Source of the DNA: Propionispira arboris
GTDB lineage: Bacteria; Bacillota; Negativicutes; Selenomonadales; Selenomonadaceae
Length of the DNA: 64,000 nt
NCBI RefSeq assembly: GCF_900109225.1
Contig: NZ_FNZK01000022.1
Coordinates: forward strand, 1 to 64,000
Direction of reading: 5' to 3'
In this document: positions 37,358 through 45,059 of the stretch, in pieces
Numbering within the stretch: position 1 is the first letter of the stretch
Layout of the letters: each line of letters opens with the position of its first letter
The notes under the pieces: model-generated
Database searches by the model: none
What the model was told of the DNA's origin: nothing
What the model saw: the letters and a program-made list of their open reading frames with translations, nothing else
Program-made: the position numbers and the translations under genes

Positions 37358-38053
37358 TTAATAGATAACAATATGGTTAACACTCATGGTTGATTCATAA
37401 CCGATGAGTCCAAAATGATCTCGCCAGTACATACGATACTTAAACCCTAATGGTAAAAATAATGCCAGCAGCGTGCTGATCTTTTGCCAGCTTATTTGCG
37501 TCTCGTCTGTTCCTAGGTAAATCAGCATTTCCGGAGTATCTTCACTTCGATAATAGATGATGCTGTCCGTAAATATGCTGCACACGACTTGTTTAAACAG
37601 TTGAATGGAAGCTTGGGTTGAATACAAGGTAAGAATATTATCAATGATCAACTCAAACTCATCTATAGTAAAGGCGGGTATGCTTTCCTTGATTTCTTGA
37701 CCAAACACACCGTTTTCTATATCATTACGGATAAAATTGCCATAGTATTCACGTTTATTGAGGCCCTGCTGACAGTCAAGAAATAGTAAATGGTGAATAA
37801 TCAAATCAAATAAGACTGCCCTCAGTTCCTCATGACCAATAAAATTTATATCTAGAAATTTTTGAAAAATATCACAGAACCGATAATAAGGGTTCATTTC
37901 GACCCTTAATGGTGCTGTTAGCTGTGTCGTATTAAGATTATCAAATGCTAATTCCATATATGGACTATAGCTGCTGCCGAAGGAAAAGGTGATGTCTTCA
38001 CGTTTTATTCCCTGGCGGACGGCTTTTATAGCCGTATCCCAGATGTAGTTCAT
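37358..38053 (-). CDS. Probable baseplate protein (TssG-like?)
   Basis: A 231-residue soluble protein with FSFGSSYSPYMELAFDNLNT and, at the end, LLALFLPLGFKYRMYWRDHF. Length and its place directly behind a larger partner, with overlapping ATGA, recall the TssF-TssG pair of type VI baseplates (the C-terminal 'P.G....V.' region of TssG is suggestive). I cannot confirm homology. Translationally coupled to the 427-residue gene. Confidence 0.55.
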   Translation of the reverse strand: MNYIWDTAIKAVRQGIKREDITFSFGSSYSPYMELAFDNLNTTQLTAPLRVEMNPYYRFCDIFQKFLDINFIGHEELRAVLFDLIIHHLLFLDCQQGLNKREYYGNFIRNDIENGVFGQEIKESIPAFTIDEFELIIDNILTLYSTQASIQLFKQVVCSIFTDSIIYYRSEDTPEMLIYLGTDETQISWQKISTLLALFLPLGFKYRMYWRDHFGLIGYESTMSVNHIVIY

Positions 38054-39333
38054 AACAAGACGCCCTCACATTTATAATCAGGATAATGCCACTGAACTTC
38101 TGATACAACAAAACTCATAAGATCGCAGTTCAAGAAATTTTCGGCATCCGTCGTAGTAAAATATAACATAAGTTTACTTTGATAGTCGGAGCGACGAATT
38201 TCATCCGTAATGAAAAAATTCATTTCATAACTTTCGCCGATGTCTGCCTCTTTTGCTTTACGCGAAACAATCTCGATACGAGAAAGTTGCAAGTTCTTTG
38301 CAGCGACAAAAGAAGCGATCAACCGTCTAATTTCTGCTTCTGTACGAATGACTCGCAAACTTCTTTGCGACAAAATATCAGTAAACTCCTGACGTTTGGC
38401 ATTCGATACTAAGGAGTAATCCTGCTTTTCGTTTTCCCCCTGTGTTGGCCTGATAATCCGCACAACCGACCAAGTTTCCTTACTGGCAGCCGAAGCCGTA
38501 ATATTTAAAGCTGTCCTTGTACGGCGGCTGTAGCGAATAAGGTCTTGAAACACGGTTAGATAGCCATCTTCCACTCCAGTGCCATCCAAGTTTATGGTAT
38601 GTTCAAAATTAATTTTATCTTGGCAAGGCATAGGAAAGCCGTTCGCTTTAAGTTGCAGGGTTTCAACATTCCATAGTGGTAGAACATCGTAATGAACATA
38701 TTGTCCAAAGTCACCAAAGTCTACTTTAATCTCTTTAATACTCTCGTCTTTATCCGGCTGCCGTTCACATTTTTGCAATATGACTTCAGCAAAACGGAAT
38801 ATATAAGGGTGGTTAATGGTTTTCCAGGGTACATTATTGTTTATAAAATCTTGATACAGTTTTTCCACTTGTTCTAAATAGCTGGTATCCTGCCGAATCG
38901 TAAAGGTCGCTTCCAGGCTGCCTTCGTTGGTAATGATTGCACCATGAAAAACTGGACTGCCGGTAAGCAGCTGTTTCAATTTCCGGTAATCGCAGCTAAA
39001 AAAGACTTTCATCAGCGGAAATGGTTTCATGCTCAGCGCTGTTTCTGCGATACGTTCCATATCGTACTGTTTTTCCGTCAAGTCTTCCGTCCGCATAGGT
39101 CTAAGAAAAGAATGAACCGGATCAATATTTCGCCGCAAAACTGCCGTGGTATAAACATCATAGCAATGAGGAGATTCCTCCATTTCGGCAAATACTCGAT
39201 CTTCTAACTGCCGATACATCGTCTCACTGTGTTCATACATTTGCAAAAACACCTCATTTAGGACATTCTTTAAAATCAGTCTGTCCTCCAGATTACTTAT
39301 ACCATTTAATTTTGCAGCGATTTGATTTTTCAC
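38050..39333 (-). CDS. Probable baseplate protein (TssF-like?)
   Basis: A 427-residue soluble protein starting at GTG 39333 with GAGGGG before it. The N-terminal 60 residues are helical, the middle is beta-rich (VHYDVLPLWNVETLQLKANG, FEHTINLDGTGVEDGYLTVF, YSRRTRTALNITASAASKET). The arrangement of a helical head and beta domains plus its coupled small partner suggests the wedge protein of a contractile baseplate. No family signature I can name. Confidence 0.55.
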   Translation of the reverse strand: MKNQIAAKLNGISNLEDRLILKNVLNEVFLQMYEHSETMYRQLEDRVFAEMEESPHCYDVYTTAVLRRNIDPVHSFLRPMRTEDLTEKQYDMERIAETALSMKPFPLMKVFFSCDYRKLKQLLTGSPVFHGAIITNEGSLEATFTIRQDTSYLEQVEKLYQDFINNNVPWKTINHPYIFRFAEVILQKCERQPDKDESIKEIKVDFGDFGQYVHYDVLPLWNVETLQLKANGFPMPCQDKINFEHTINLDGTGVEDGYLTVFQDLIRYSRRTRTALNITASAASKETWSVVRIIRPTQGENEKQDYSLVSNAKRQEFTDILSQRSLRVIRTEAEIRRLIASFVAAKNLQLSRIEIVSRKAKEADIGESYEMNFFITDEIRRSDYQSKLMLYFTTTDAENFLNCDLMSFVVSEVQWHYPDYKCEGVLL

Positions 39334-39364
39334 GGTGCTTCCCCTCTCATCTTGGTTATACTGC

Positions 39365-41488
39365 TCATTTAGAAAGTCTGTTTAATGCTTTTATTTTTTC
39401 ATTCACTTGCTGTTTCTCTTCCTTCAAGTGAAGGGTTTCATAGATATCATGGGCTAGTAAGTATAGATATTTAGCATTTTTAAAGTCGCCGGCTTGCGTT
39501 TTCGCATCTGCGTCAGCAACATAGGCAACAGCCTTACTTTTTTGTGCTTCATAGGCTGTATTTTTTTGATCAAGCAAATCAATTTTGCTTTGAACCGTTG
39601 TAACGTTATTCGATAACCCACCTGCACTATAGGTTGCCAGAGCATCCGCATAGGAAATTCTAGCATCATCAAATTGGTTTTGAGCTACTTTTAAATCTCC
39701 ATCTTTTTCCATGTCATGGGCTCTGCTCTGTAGGTCAGATTTTGAGGCATCTTGCTGTTTGCTATTTAAATTAGCAATTTTAGACTGTACTAATAACGCA
39801 CTATCCTTGTTCCCACTTTGTTTATAGAGTGTACGGGCATATGAATATTGATCCTGCGCATTACTATAGTCACCATTCGCTAGTGCCTGATCACCTTCTG
39901 CTTCATATTGCTCAGCTTGCTGAGCTATTTTTTCATTTAAAGCTGCTTTTTCCCCAGCCGTCATTTTATCTTCAATACTATCAATCTTCTGTTGAATGGC
40001 TGTGGATTTATCCGTTTTGCCAACTTGGTCATACATGCCTGAAGCAATAGACAGCATCGAAACGGCCCCTTCAAAGTCGCCTTTTCGAGCCATAGCATCG
40101 CCTTGTTGTACATAAACAGCAGCTTCTTTTTCTTTGGCTTGATTACCGTCTTCTTTCATTTGATCATTTAATTTGGCCAATTTTTCAGCAGCCTCTTTAC
40201 GGCCTTCTTCAAAATATATTCTCGTAGCAAGAACTTTGGCTTCCGTATAAGCAATACGAGCCTTGATTAAATCTTTTTTCTCCAAACTTTCATCGCCACT
40301 TTGTATAAGTTCTGACACTCTCATATAATCGATAAGTGCATGTTGCTGTTTGGATATATAATCGGCTCCCAAATTATCAGAAAGATAAGAAGAAGCCATT
40401 GCATCATTATATTTTTCCATTGCTTTGGTAAACTCTTTTTGATGCATAGCCGTATCCGCATCAACAATTATAGTAGATGTTTTATAATAACTTTCCACTT
40501 GTCTTTGTTCATTCTTGAGCTTTAATCTCTGAGCGATATCCAACGCTTCTTTATATTCGTCAGCAGCTTTAACAAAATTATCTTGTTCACTCAACATTTG
40601 CGCCTGTTTTAGATGCCCACTCATGATATCAACTTGCTCCTGCCTTTGGGCCTGGGTAATATGAGAGAAAATTAACAGACCGATGATAATGAGCAGCACG
40701 GGAATTGCCACAGCCAATATTCTTTTGATTAATATCTTGCGTCTGCCTGGATCCTGATATAGTTTATCAATAAAAATACTAGCCAATGTGTAGTTATCCA
40801 AATTAGCAGGTTGTTTTGACAAGAGCAGATCTTCGACATTGTTTAATACTTCCTGTGGCTCTCTAGCATCGCTAACAGCATCCGTTATTTCACCATCATC
40901 TACATTTTCCCAAATGCCACGCGTAAACAGTGTAATAATATCTCCTTCGACCAGTTTAATCCGTGAAGAAGTTTCAGGTTTAAAATCATATGGCTGCCCT
41001 AGATAGCAATATAAATTATGCCGTTCTAAATGGCTGGCAACTTTATCTTTTGATATGACGCCTCTTTCCATCAGATTATTACTCAAAGAATGATCTGACG
41101 TCTGATGAATTAACGTGCCTTCTCTAAACAGCATTAATCTGGTATTTCCGGCCATACCATACACCATACTAACGTAGTCAGTGACCACCACTGTTACAGA
41201 AGCCTTGAGCCGCTTCGTTCGACTAAGAGCCAAGAGTTCCTTGTTGGCCGTCTTTAGCCAATTCTTAATTGAGCGTTGCCCAATGGCTGGTTTTTCACTA
41301 AATTGACGAATGATACTGGCCACAGCGATTTTAGCACTTTCCAGTTCAATATCATCCTCAATTCCATCAGCAATAACATAACAGGCAAAATCATCCATTT
41401 CTACAAAAGCAAAATAGTCTTTATTCTGTAGTAAACTGCCTGCTTCTGAAATAAATGCTGTATTAAATTTTGCATTGATTTTTCTCAT
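39365..41488 (-). CDS. Degenerate PP2C-like protein with membrane segment and TPR-like repeats
   Basis: From ATG 41488 (GGGAGG before it) a 707-residue protein. Residues 1-245 follow the PP2C fold (FACYVIADGIEDD, MAGNTRLMLFREG, TSDHSL, GDIITLFTRGIWENV), but key positions are changed: GD became GN and TDG became TRG. A membrane segment lies at about 252-274 (RILAVAIPVLLIIIGLLIF). The rest is helical repeats with a TPR-like pattern and an internally repeated module (QQGDAMARKGDFEGAV, EGDQALANGDYSNAQDQYSY, DGDLKVAQNQFDDARISYAD, ADAKTQAGDFKNAKYLYLLA), facing outside. It may be a signalling scaffold rather than a phosphatase. Confidence 0.75.
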   Translation of the reverse strand: MRKINAKFNTAFISEAGSLLQNKDYFAFVEMDDFACYVIADGIEDDIELESAKIAVASIIRQFSEKPAIGQRSIKNWLKTANKELLALSRTKRLKASVTVVVTDYVSMVYGMAGNTRLMLFREGTLIHQTSDHSLSNNLMERGVISKDKVASHLERHNLYCYLGQPYDFKPETSSRIKLVEGDIITLFTRGIWENVDDGEITDAVSDAREPQEVLNNVEDLLLSKQPANLDNYTLASIFIDKLYQDPGRRKILIKRILAVAIPVLLIIIGLLIFSHITQAQRQEQVDIMSGHLKQAQMLSEQDNFVKAADEYKEALDIAQRLKLKNEQRQVESYYKTSTIIVDADTAMHQKEFTKAMEKYNDAMASSYLSDNLGADYISKQQHALIDYMRVSELIQSGDESLEKKDLIKARIAYTEAKVLATRIYFEEGRKEAAEKLAKLNDQMKEDGNQAKEKEAAVYVQQGDAMARKGDFEGAVSMLSIASGMYDQVGKTDKSTAIQQKIDSIEDKMTAGEKAALNEKIAQQAEQYEAEGDQALANGDYSNAQDQYSYARTLYKQSGNKDSALLVQSKIANLNSKQQDASKSDLQSRAHDMEKDGDLKVAQNQFDDARISYADALATYSAGGLSNNVTTVQSKIDLLDQKNTAYEAQKSKAVAYVADADAKTQAGDFKNAKYLYLLAHDIYETLHLKEEKQQVNEKIKALNRLSK

Positions 41489-41516
41489 AGTTTGCAATCC
41501 TCCCGGTATTGTTTTT

Positions 41517-42359
41517 TTATTCTCCGTTATACCGTAGTACAAACAGGCTAGCATTATCTTTATTTTGCATTGGATTTTTGTTGAAAGCCTCAATCAGCTG
41601 CTCCGCTATCTGTTGTGGCAATAATGGTTGATTTAAGATCGTTTCCATCTCCAAACAAGAAATGCATTTATGAAAACCATCTGTCATCAATACAACGATA
41701 TCGCCTGGAATAAGCATAATCGCCTCGCGGCCTATTTCAATATTCTTAAAGCCATCACGACCTATATAGTTTGCTTGACGATCTGTTTTACTAATGGCCA
41801 GAGCCTGTTCTCTATCTAATACCCCATTGTTATATCCCCGCAGAGCAGCTGTTTTCATGGTATGTCCATCATTGACAGGAACCAATTCTTGCTCGCGCAG
41901 TAAGGAAATTTTCACATCGCCTACAGAAGCATAGTAAAGATAACCTTTACTAATCAAAGCTGCAGCGGCACCGGCTCCACCTTTAGAGCCTTGTAAACGT
42001 TCCAGTATTTCCCGATTACTCTGATTAAAAGCTTGGGTAAAAAAATATGAAGTATTTCCGGTAACATCCTCACTACTAAATAACTGTAAGAATGTCCGTA
42101 CCGTGACAAGCGCAGCATTCCTTCCGGCTTGTCCCTTGCCGATCCCATCAGCCAATACGGTCAAAAGGCCCCAATCTTTTTGCGCTGCCCCACCAGCATC
42201 TTCTTGTACTTCTATACTGCCAATCGCATTTTCTTCGCCTATTTCTATTACTGGAGCTTTCTCCGGCAACAGTTCAATCGATAAACGATAGCGGTAAATC
42301 ATCAAACCAAACACAAGCAAAGGACAAGCAACGGCCAATATATATGTGATGTATATCAT
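41517..42359 (-). CDS. Membrane-anchored PP2C-type Ser/Thr phosphatase
   Basis: The ATG at 42359 has GGAG at six bases; the ATG at 42374 is weaker. The 280-residue protein has one N-terminal membrane segment (ITYILAVACPLLVFGLMIY) and a complete PP2C set: LLTVLADGIGKGQAGRNAA, YYASVGDVKISLLRE, PGDIVVLMTDGF, NKDNASLFVL. It should remove phosphate from Thr/Ser in the cytosol. Together with two FHA proteins it recalls the threonine-phosphorylation control of type VI systems (PppA, Fha), but no kinase gene is visible here. Confidence 0.87.
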   Translation of the reverse strand: MIYITYILAVACPLLVFGLMIYRYRLSIELLPEKAPVIEIGEENAIGSIEVQEDAGGAAQKDWGLLTVLADGIGKGQAGRNAALVTVRTFLQLFSSEDVTGNTSYFFTQAFNQSNREILERLQGSKGGAGAAAALISKGYLYYASVGDVKISLLREQELVPVNDGHTMKTAALRGYNNGVLDREQALAISKTDRQANYIGRDGFKNIEIGREAIMLIPGDIVVLMTDGFHKCISCLEMETILNQPLLPQQIAEQLIEAFNKNPMQNKDNASLFVLRYNGE

Positions 42360-42374
42360 GTTCCACTCCATCAT

Positions 42375-42881
42375 TTAATTTTCATCATTATCTTTCCATT
42401 CAAAATTATCACCGCAAAAAGGAATAAATAAAAATTTACTTTTTCCTAATTCAATAATGTCATAAGCTCCCAATTCTTGTGGAATATATACTGCGTCGCC
42501 ATTGAGATAGGCAATACCGGAAGATTCCCCCGGGAGCAGCACTGTATTGCGGTTTTTAGGATCATATACAATAATGGCATGATTTCGCCGGGAAATTGTA
42601 TTATCGCGTAATATTTGAATATCCATATCATCCGCACGACCAATAAAGTTTTTACCAGTACGGATTTTATAATCCAAGCCCCGCTGTACCCCTTCAATAC
42701 ACACTAACCAACCACAGACCGGTTCAATTTCTTCATAATACAAGTCTTCCTCTAATTCAGCCTCTTGTGGAGCAATCTCCGGTTTTGCTCTGGTAGCAGT
42801 CTCTAAATTACAATAAGGACAAACTGTCCCATAACGTCTGGAACTAAACATATGTCCATTTTCACATCTAGTAAGGCTCAT
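42375..42881 (-). CDS. Zinc-ribbon and FHA-domain protein
   Basis: A 168-residue protein with an N-terminal zinc ribbon (RCENGHMFSSRRYGTVCPYC; C-x-x-x-x-H and CPYC) and a C-terminal FHA domain (residues about 70-155; KNFIGRADDMDIQIL, TISRRNHAIIVYDPKN, ESSGIAYLNGD). FHA domains bind phosphothreonine. The stop abuts the phosphatase gene, so coupling is likely. Cytosolic. Confidence 0.87.
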   Translation of the reverse strand: MSLTRCENGHMFSSRRYGTVCPYCNLETATRAKPEIAPQEAELEEDLYYEEIEPVCGWLVCIEGVQRGLDYKIRTGKNFIGRADDMDIQILRDNTISRRNHAIIVYDPKNRNTVLLPGESSGIAYLNGDAVYIPQELGAYDIIELGKSKFLFIPFCGDNFEWKDNDEN

Positions 42882-42896
42882 TTTTTTCCCTTCTTC

Positions 42897-43505
42897 CTAC
42901 TTTATCAATAGCCGCGTATGAGCTATATATACAATATCACCTGGATCTAACTTACAAGGCCTATTGTCCGAAAGCCGATAGCGCATCCCATCCGTACTTT
43001 TTTTAATACTGACACTACTTGGCATATGCAATCCTTCTATGTACCAGTTGCCACCGGCAAAATTCATTAGAGCGTGCTCGTCATGAATTAAGGCATCATA
43101 CGCACTATCACTCAAATCTATTTCAACCTCTTTGTTTTTGGTGTTTTTTCCAATGATTAACGCTACCAACCCATGAACATTCCATTCTTTCATATATACA
43201 CCATTCTCATTGAGCATAACAATACCGCTGATATCACTTTTAACCTCGGCAACAGCAGCAGGTGGCAGCTTCTCATGTTTTGGTGTTATTAAATGACTAG
43301 CATAATACATGCCAATAGCACCAAAAATACATAGTAAAACATATTTTTCTAAGTCATATTCATGATTGGGATAATACCCATAAATAAATCCGCAAATAAC
43401 TGCTACTAAGAAAACAATACTTATATCGATCCGTTGCAAACGTTTTTTGCGTATTTCTTGTTCGTCAGGCAGCTTAGCCAAACATTCTTCTTTTGTCTGT
43501 GTCAA
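42897..43505 (-). CDS. Membrane protein with C-terminal FHA domain
   Basis: A 202-residue protein starting at TTG 43505 (GGGG before it). Two membrane segments (IDISIVFLVAVICGFIYGYY and YVLLCIFGAIGMYYASHL) precede an FHA-like domain (LVALIIGKNTKNKEVEIDLS, ALIHDEHALMNFAGGNWYIE, LDPGDIVYIAHTRLLIK). Recruits phosphorylated partners to the membrane, probably as a docking point of the machine. Confidence 0.78.
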   Translation of the reverse strand: MTQTKEECLAKLPDEQEIRKKRLQRIDISIVFLVAVICGFIYGYYPNHEYDLEKYVLLCIFGAIGMYYASHLITPKHEKLPPAAVAEVKSDISGIVMLNENGVYMKEWNVHGLVALIIGKNTKNKEVEIDLSDSAYDALIHDEHALMNFAGGNWYIEGLHMPSSVSIKKSTDGMRYRLSDNRPCKLDPGDIVYIAHTRLLIK

Positions 43506-43518
43506 AAAATCAACCCCA

Positions 43519-43962
43519 TTATTTCTTTTTCGGTTTAAAAAAATCTTCGAAAATATCAGATGTATCTAATGGATTTTTAGATTGATTTTTAGTCCCTCCA
43601 GCAAAATTCCCACTTTTGGTTTTATTTTTTGGATCAAAGCCAAAAAAATTTCCAAACTGCATGCGAACATTGCCTATATCAAATCCATCCATTGAATCTG
43701 GCTGTATTTTTTGCTTTTTTTCTGCAGTCCGATGTTGTTGTTTTTCGGCAGAAGTTGCATTTTTCTTGTCATATTCTAATCGCTTCTCCACACTGCTAAG
43801 TACGGAATAGGCTTCGGTAATTTCTTTAAAACGTTTTTCCGCAATTTTATTTCCCTGGTTTAAATCAGGGTGATATTTTTTCGACAAGCGGCGATAGTTT
43901 TTTTTAATTGCTTCAGCACTGGCGCCAGAATCTACTTCTAATACTTCATAAAAGTTGTTCAT
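43519..43962 (-). CDS. DnaJ-domain protein
   Basis: A 147-residue protein with an N-terminal J domain ([39 protein letters not shown] motif intact) and a low-complexity Gly/Phe/Asn/Lys tail. J domains stimulate Hsp70 ATPases; the Hsp70-like protein of this locus is the obvious partner. It has no zinc or client domain of a full DnaJ. Confidence 0.9.
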   Translation of the reverse strand: MNNFYEVLEVDSGASAEAIKKNYRRLSKKYHPDLNQGNKIAEKRFKEITEAYSVLSSVEKRLEYDKKNATSAEKQQHRTAEKKQKIQPDSMDGFDIGNVRMQFGNFFGFDPKNKTKSGNFAGGTKNQSKNPLDTSDIFEDFFKPKKK

Positions 43963-44006
43963 GATCTATTCCCTTTTGTAAATATCTAGAATTTTTTTCA
44001 TAAGAG

Positions 44007-44041
44007 AACAACCTAAAGAGGCAATGCCCCTTTAGGTTGTT
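44007..44041 (-). terminator. Hairpin between tube genes and dnaJ-type gene
   Basis: A 12-base stem AACAACCTAAAG/CTTTAGGTTGTT directly after the stop of the second tube gene. The following T content is low, so partial termination or RNA stabilisation is more likely: the tube genes need much higher expression than the downstream regulators. Confidence 0.5.
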
Positions 44042-44045
44042 TCTA

Positions 44046-44471
44046 TTATCCTTGATAGCCGCCTTGAATGGTCAAATCAGTCAATTTATCTTTTTTCTGT
44101 TTGATCACCAATTCAAATGTACCCGTACCTTCGGTATCACCAAATGATTCCGTGTAATCTACCACAAAAGCATTTGGGAAATAGAACTTTCTTACCACCT
44201 GATCAGCGGCATCCACTTCTATCGTCGCTTTTCTGTAACAATCAGCTTTTTCCGCTGGTACAAGTGACCATTTAGCCAGTTTCATCGTATCGTCAGCACT
44301 ACCGCCATTAGCAGCTGCCAGTATTTTACCAGTAATGGTCACACTAGACGCTAAATCCGCAGAACGCGCGTTAGAATCATCCGGTATATCGGTTAAAAAT
44401 TTTACTGTTTTAATATTTTCTTTTTTCAGATCAATCGTTTCTGAACCTTCAATTTTCAATGTAAATCCCAT
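44046..44471 (-). CDS. Hcp-like tube protein, paralogue 2
   Basis: A 141-residue beta-rich protein, closely related to its upstream neighbour (KTVKFLTDIPDDSNARSADL, GKILAAANGGSADDTMKLAK, WSLVPAEKADCYRKATIEV, RKFYFPNAFVVDYTESFGD, GTFELVIKQKKDKL). Length and pattern suit a contractile-tail tube protein, whose hexamers stack inside the sheath. Start ATG 44471 behind GGAGC; five residues of longer frame are unlikely. Confidence 0.75.
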   Translation of the reverse strand: MGFTLKIEGSETIDLKKENIKTVKFLTDIPDDSNARSADLASSVTITGKILAAANGGSADDTMKLAKWSLVPAEKADCYRKATIEVDAADQVVRKFYFPNAFVVDYTESFGDTEGTGTFELVIKQKKDKLTDLTIQGGYQG

Positions 44472-44537
44472 CGATATCAGCTCCATTTATATAATTTTTA
44501 TACGATCCGCGGCATGTTTTGTTAACACACTCCAACC

Positions 44538-44963
44538 TTATGCCGAATAACCGCCTTCAACTGTAACATCCGAAAGTTTATCTTTCTTTTGCTTCATGTG
44601 CAGAGAAAAAGTACCAGTGCCTTCTTCATCACCAAAGTTTTCAGTATAATCAACCACAAAAGCATTCGGAAAATAGAACTTTCTCACCACTTGATCAGCA
44701 GCGATTACCTCAATGGTAAGTTTTCTATAACAATCCGCTTTTTCTGCTGGAACCAATGACCAGTTACCCATCTTCATTGTTCCATCAGCTTCGTCTCCAC
44801 CTACTGCAGCCAGTATTTTACCAGTAACGATAATGGATGTGCCCAGGTCAGTGGAGCGAGCGTTAGAATCGTCGGGTGTATCTGTTAAAAATTTTACTGT
44901 TACAATACTTTTAACCCCTAATTCGATGTTTTCCTGGCCTTCAATCTTAAGTTTAAATCCCAT
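44538..44963 (-). CDS. Hcp-like tube protein, paralogue 1
   Basis: A 141-residue protein with the same pattern as paralogue 2 (VKFLTDTPDDSNARSTDLGT, WSLVPAEKADCYRKLTIEV, FYFPNAFVVDYTENFGDEEG). ATG after TAGGAGG. Directly behind the sheath gene. Two tube paralogues may form different tube layers or cap regions, as in phage-like and PVC-type systems. Confidence 0.75.
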   Translation of the reverse strand: MGFKLKIEGQENIELGVKSIVTVKFLTDTPDDSNARSTDLGTSIIVTGKILAAVGGDEADGTMKMGNWSLVPAEKADCYRKLTIEVIAADQVVRKFYFPNAFVVDYTENFGDEEGTGTFSLHMKQKKDKLSDVTVEGGYSA

Positions 44964-45059
44964 GAAAATTTTCCTCCTATTTAGTCGTTAATTTATCTAT
45001 GTTAGACAAAGGTTTCTTGTGTTTTGCCTAAAAAAAGATCGCTGAATGAAATGTTATTC

